8,512 nt of DNA from Planctomycetota bacterium. GTDB taxonomy: Bacteria > Planctomycetota > Planctomycetia > Isosphaerales > Isosphaeraceae. Below the pieces are notes generated by a model. The model saw only the letters and a program-made list of their open reading frames with translations, searched no databases and had not been told where the DNA came from. The position numbers were made by a program, and so were the translations under genes. The stretch is taken from the NCBI GenBank assembly GCA_021777685.1, contig JAJYDH010000276.1, positions 1-8,512 of the forward strand. Reading direction: 5' to 3'. Shown one piece after another: positions 6,706 through 8,512 of this stretch (its first letter is position 1; each line of letters begins with the position of its first letter).

Positions 6706-6834
6706 CGCCCCTGGGCTGATGAAATTGGACCCTGAATCGCGTGATCGGTTCTGCCAAGTTTTGTCGCGCGGTCCTTGCCACGGCGTACGCCTCCTTTCTC
6801 TGCGAAAACAGAGTCTGCCCCGAATGCCACGAAC

Positions 6835-8193
6835 TTAAGCCGCAACCTCCTTATCCGCCAATTCTTTACGCAGGACCGATCTCCGCTTCTTCATCAACGG
6901 ATACTGCTTCGGACGGCGTTTCCTGACGCGCGGCTCGACGCGGCCCTCTCGCGTCGGGAGGACCAGGATCACCGACAGGTCCTCATCGCCTTCGGCTCCC
7001 ACCAGCCACCGCACCGCGTCGGTCACGCTCACCCGGCTCGCCGCCTCCGCCCGCGCCTTCGCCGCCCCGATCGCCACCGATCGCACCGGGTTGTACACCA
7101 ACGCGAACACCGCCAGCTCCTTCAGCACGCCGTCCTCCGTCTTGCACTTCAATACATCCATCTTCATCGCGATCTTCAAGTCCCTCAGATAGACCTCCAC
7201 CTGCCAACGCCGGAAGTACAGGTCCGCCAACGCCCCCGCCGGATCGATCGAATCATCCAGGAGCGTCGTCACCAATGTCACCTCGCCCACCCGATATCCC
7301 GGCGTATGCACCCGGTAGCGCAGCTCGCGCACCGCGATCTCCCCGGGCAGCAAATCATACTCGCTTTCAGACATCCATCTCGGCTTGATTTTGGGTCTGG
7401 ACCAGATGACCACATGATCCGAATCGCCCCGCGACCGGACCCACCGCGAGTGCGGGCGGATCGTCGCCTCGCGATGCCCCTTCTCCCCCCGCGCGGCCGG
7501 CTGGCGACCCGAGGTGAAGTCGACGGCCCGACGCCGGTGCGCGCGGAACACCCCGTGCAGCTTGCGGTTAAGGAGGATGGCGATGTGAGCGTATGAGCAG
7601 AACCCGCGGTCGCCGAGCACCACGTCGCCGGGGAGCAGGCCGGTCGTGGCGACGGCCGATCGCGACATCTCGTGCGACCGGAGCGGGGCCGGCTCGACCC
7701 GCAAGAGCATGCCGGTGGCCAGGTCGAACAGCGCCAGGAACTTGGCGACCGGGAACCCGCACCCCTCCGTCTGGCCGCCGGGCTGGCCGAACGCCGCCTG
7801 CAACTCGGGGGTGTCGGGCATCGAGAAGCTCGACCCGTCGATCAGCCAGACCCGATGCCCGTGCCAGGTCGAGTCGGCCGTCGAGGCGGCCCGGACCCGC
7901 TCGGCGACCTGCGCGACGAGGCGGCGGAAGACCGCCAAGGGGAGCCGCTTCCGGGCGGCACGGTACGCGCTGTCGGTGAAGTTCCATCGGCCGAAGTGGA
8001 CGGCGTGCGAGCAGGCGGTGTTGCCGTGGAGGACCTGGAGGATGAACAGATACACCGTGGTCACCGGGTTGAGCAGCCGGTCTCGCCAGGAGTATCTTTC
8101 CTGCCGGCATGCCCGCTCGATGGCCTCCGGCGAGAGTTCGGCGGCGAGGTCTTGCGGGAGGCGGCCCAGGATGGTGACGATACGGAGAGGCAC
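6835..8193 (-). CDS. IS4-family DDE transposase
   Basis: This 452-residue protein catalyses cut-and-paste transposition of its element. The IS4 catalytic set is complete: D119 in WLIDGSSFSMPDT, D195 in VVLGDRGFCSY, and the Y-(2)-R-(3)-E-(6)-K signature YFRRWQVEVYLRDLK with Y326, R329, E333 and K340. The long beta-strand insertion between the second Asp and the Glu is typical of the family. The C-terminal 60 residues are rich in Arg/Lys (RKRRPKQYP, KKRRS). The GTG start has a good ribosome site, AAAGGAG, seven bases upstream (8207-8201). Both lie in the inverted repeat 8191-8259, which points to translational control. There is no frameshift or internal stop, so the gene is probably functional. 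Its codons are less GC-rich near the 3' end than those of the neighbouring genes. Confidence 0.93.
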   Translation of the reverse strand: MPLRIVTILGRLPQDLAAELSPEAIERACRQERYSWRDRLLNPVTTVYLFILQVLHGNTACSHAVHFGRWNFTDSAYRAARKRLPLAVFRRLVAQVAERVRAASTADSTWHGHRVWLIDGSSFSMPDTPELQAAFGQPGGQTEGCGFPVAKFLALFDLATGMLLRVEPAPLRSHEMSRSAVATTGLLPGDVVLGDRGFCSYAHIAILLNRKLHGVFRAHRRRAVDFTSGRQPAARGEKGHREATIRPHSRWVRSRGDSDHVVIWSRPKIKPRWMSESEYDLLPGEIAVRELRYRVHTPGYRVGEVTLVTTLLDDSIDPAGALADLYFRRWQVEVYLRDLKIAMKMDVLKCKTEDGVLKELAVFALVYNPVRSVAIGAAKARAEAASRVSVTDAVRWLVGAEGDEDLSVILVLPTREGRVEPRVRKRRPKQYPLMKKRRSVLRKELADKEVAA

Positions 8194-8259
8194 GGGAGGG
8201 CTCCTTTGGTCCCCGGATGGATGTGTCCAACCTCCAGGTTCTCCAAAGTCCCTCCCGTG
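8191..8259 (-). promoter_or_regulatory. Inverted repeat masking the transposase start
   Basis: On the minus strand CACGGGAGGG (8259-8250) is the exact complement of CCCTCCCGTG (8200-8191). After a small bulge (T at 8249 opposed to three bases at 8203-8201), CTTTGG pairs with CCAAAG (8248-8243 with 8209-8204). The loop is about 33 bases. In an mRNA starting outside the element the GTG start codon and the AAAG half of the Shine-Dalgarno would be base-paired. A transcript starting inside the loop would lack the first arm and leave the start open. This matches the fold-back inhibition known for IS10 and IS50. No convincing internal promoter could be picked out. Confidence 0.65.
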
Positions 8260-8271
8260 CTCAAGACGCTA

Positions 8272-8440
8272 CAAGCTGTTTAGAAGGCAGACTTTGTGCA
8301 CTATCTTCGCGGCATTCATCTCCGTCCCCTTTTCCGTTCCCAAGCTGTTTAGAAGGCAGACTTTGTGCACTATCTTCGCGGCATTCATCTCCGTCCCCTT
8401 TTCCGTTCCGCGGCATTCATCTCCGTCCCCTTTTCCGTTC
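8272..8440. repeat. 69-bp tandem duplication plus a 32-bp partial third copy
   Basis: Positions 8272-8340 and 8341-8409 are identical, base for base. A third copy of only the last 32 bp (from CGCGGCATTC to CCGTTC) follows at 8409-8440. Each full unit contains GGCAGACTTTGT, the candidate right terminal repeat of the neighbouring insertion sequence, and TTCGCGGCATTC. The complete identity points to a recent duplication or slippage event. The partial copy runs into the 3' end of the gene at the right edge and supplies its stop codon. The core contains GGAAAAGGGGACGG on the minus strand, a word resembling dispersed REP-like repeats. Confidence 0.9.
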
Positions 8441-8512
8441 GCGGCCCGCGCCGAGGCCCCTTGCCAGCCGCCGCCAGCCGAGCGCGGCCAGGCCCGAGCC
8501 GAGCAGCAGCCA
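8417..8512 (-). CDS. C-terminal end of a probable PEP-CTERM protein (partial)
   Basis: Only the last 31 codons are in the window, ending with TGA at 8419-8417. The translation begins WLLLGSGLAALGWRRLARG and ends in RERKRGRR. A Gly/Leu/Ala transmembrane stretch starting with Trp and followed at once by an Arg-rich tail is the standard C-terminal half of a PEP-CTERM sorting signal. The Pro-Glu-Pro motif itself would lie just outside the edge, so the family call is inference. Codon use is strongly GC3-biased as in the other chromosomal genes. The last eight codons and the stop lie in the partial repeat copy (8409-8440), so the natural C-terminus may have been altered. The gene reads toward the transposase, whose start is about 220 bp downstream. 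Confidence 0.6.
   Translation of the reverse strand, partial: WLLLGSGLAALGWRRLARGLGAGRERKRGRR

Larger units (their letters stand above)
6808..8297 (-). mobile_element. IS4-family insertion sequence (ends tentative)
   Basis: One DDE transposase fills this element. Candidate terminal inverted repeats are ACAGAGTCTGCC at 6808-6819 and GGCAGACTTTGT at 8286-8297 (11 of 12 match). The left one lies 15 bp beyond the transposase stop, giving a length near 1.49 kb, normal for the family. The right-end motif is present again in the second tandem copy at 8355-8366. No target-site duplication could be recognised at these ends, so the borders may be wrong by tens of bases. The transposase reading frame is intact, so the element may be active. 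It lies between the convergent-gene repeat region and a probable PEP-CTERM gene. Confidence 0.45.

Noticed and set aside
6798..6813. CTCTG-CGAAAA-CAGAG hairpin as a transposase terminator
   Set aside because: The stem is only 5 bp and no T-run follows on either strand.
8272..8440. CRISPR array
   Set aside because: The units are directly contiguous, 69 bp and identical throughout, with no unique spacers and no cas gene nearby.

Overview
The window looks like a piece of a high-GC planctomycete chromosome, most likely of the Isosphaeraceae type. This is inference. It rests on very GC-rich coding sequence, a HEAT-repeat/secretin-like exported protein and a Pro/Ala/Ser-rich exported protein of a style common in that group, and a C-terminal tail at the right edge that looks like a PEP-CTERM sorting signal. 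No rRNA or tRNA gene is present to confirm the taxon.

Layout. Positions 57-3798 (minus strand) hold the first five genes of a respiratory complex I operon in the canonical order nuoA-nuoB-nuoC-nuoD-nuoE, read right to left and continuing off the left edge, presumably into nuoF. A candidate promoter lies just upstream of nuoA (3894-3921). nuoA, nuoB and nuoC are overlapping or tightly packed. The nuoC-nuoD and nuoD-nuoE gaps are about 90-110 bp, and the second contains an AT-rich cluster of nested palindromes.

Positions 4014-6554 hold two divergent genes. One is a minus-strand exported protein of unknown function with a disordered Pro/Ala/Ser-rich tail. The other is a plus-strand exported protein with HEAT-like repeats and an STN-like domain. 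They share a 333-bp intergenic region with several short palindromes. A strong hairpin of the CCCTCTCCC/GGGAGAGGG type follows the second gene.

Positions about 6808-8297 hold an IS4-family insertion sequence with one intact DDE transposase (minus strand). The transposase GTG start codon and most of its Shine-Dalgarno sequence are buried in a long inverted repeat. This is the architecture expected for fold-back inhibition of read-through mRNA, as known from IS10 and IS50. Next to it is an exact 69-bp tandem duplication plus a third 32-bp partial copy (8272-8440). The duplication abuts and supplies the stop codon of a gene whose last 31 codons resemble a PEP-CTERM anchor. That gene reads toward the transposase, so it would produce just the kind of external transcript the hairpin would silence.

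The nuo genes together encode the peripheral-arm core (NuoB, C, D), part of the NADH-dehydrogenase module (NuoE) and one membrane subunit (NuoA) of NADH:quinone oxidoreductase. I see no defence system, CRISPR array or RNA gene. The most interesting part is the right-hand 320 bp: IS regulatory hairpin, tandem repeat and repeat-derived protein terminus.
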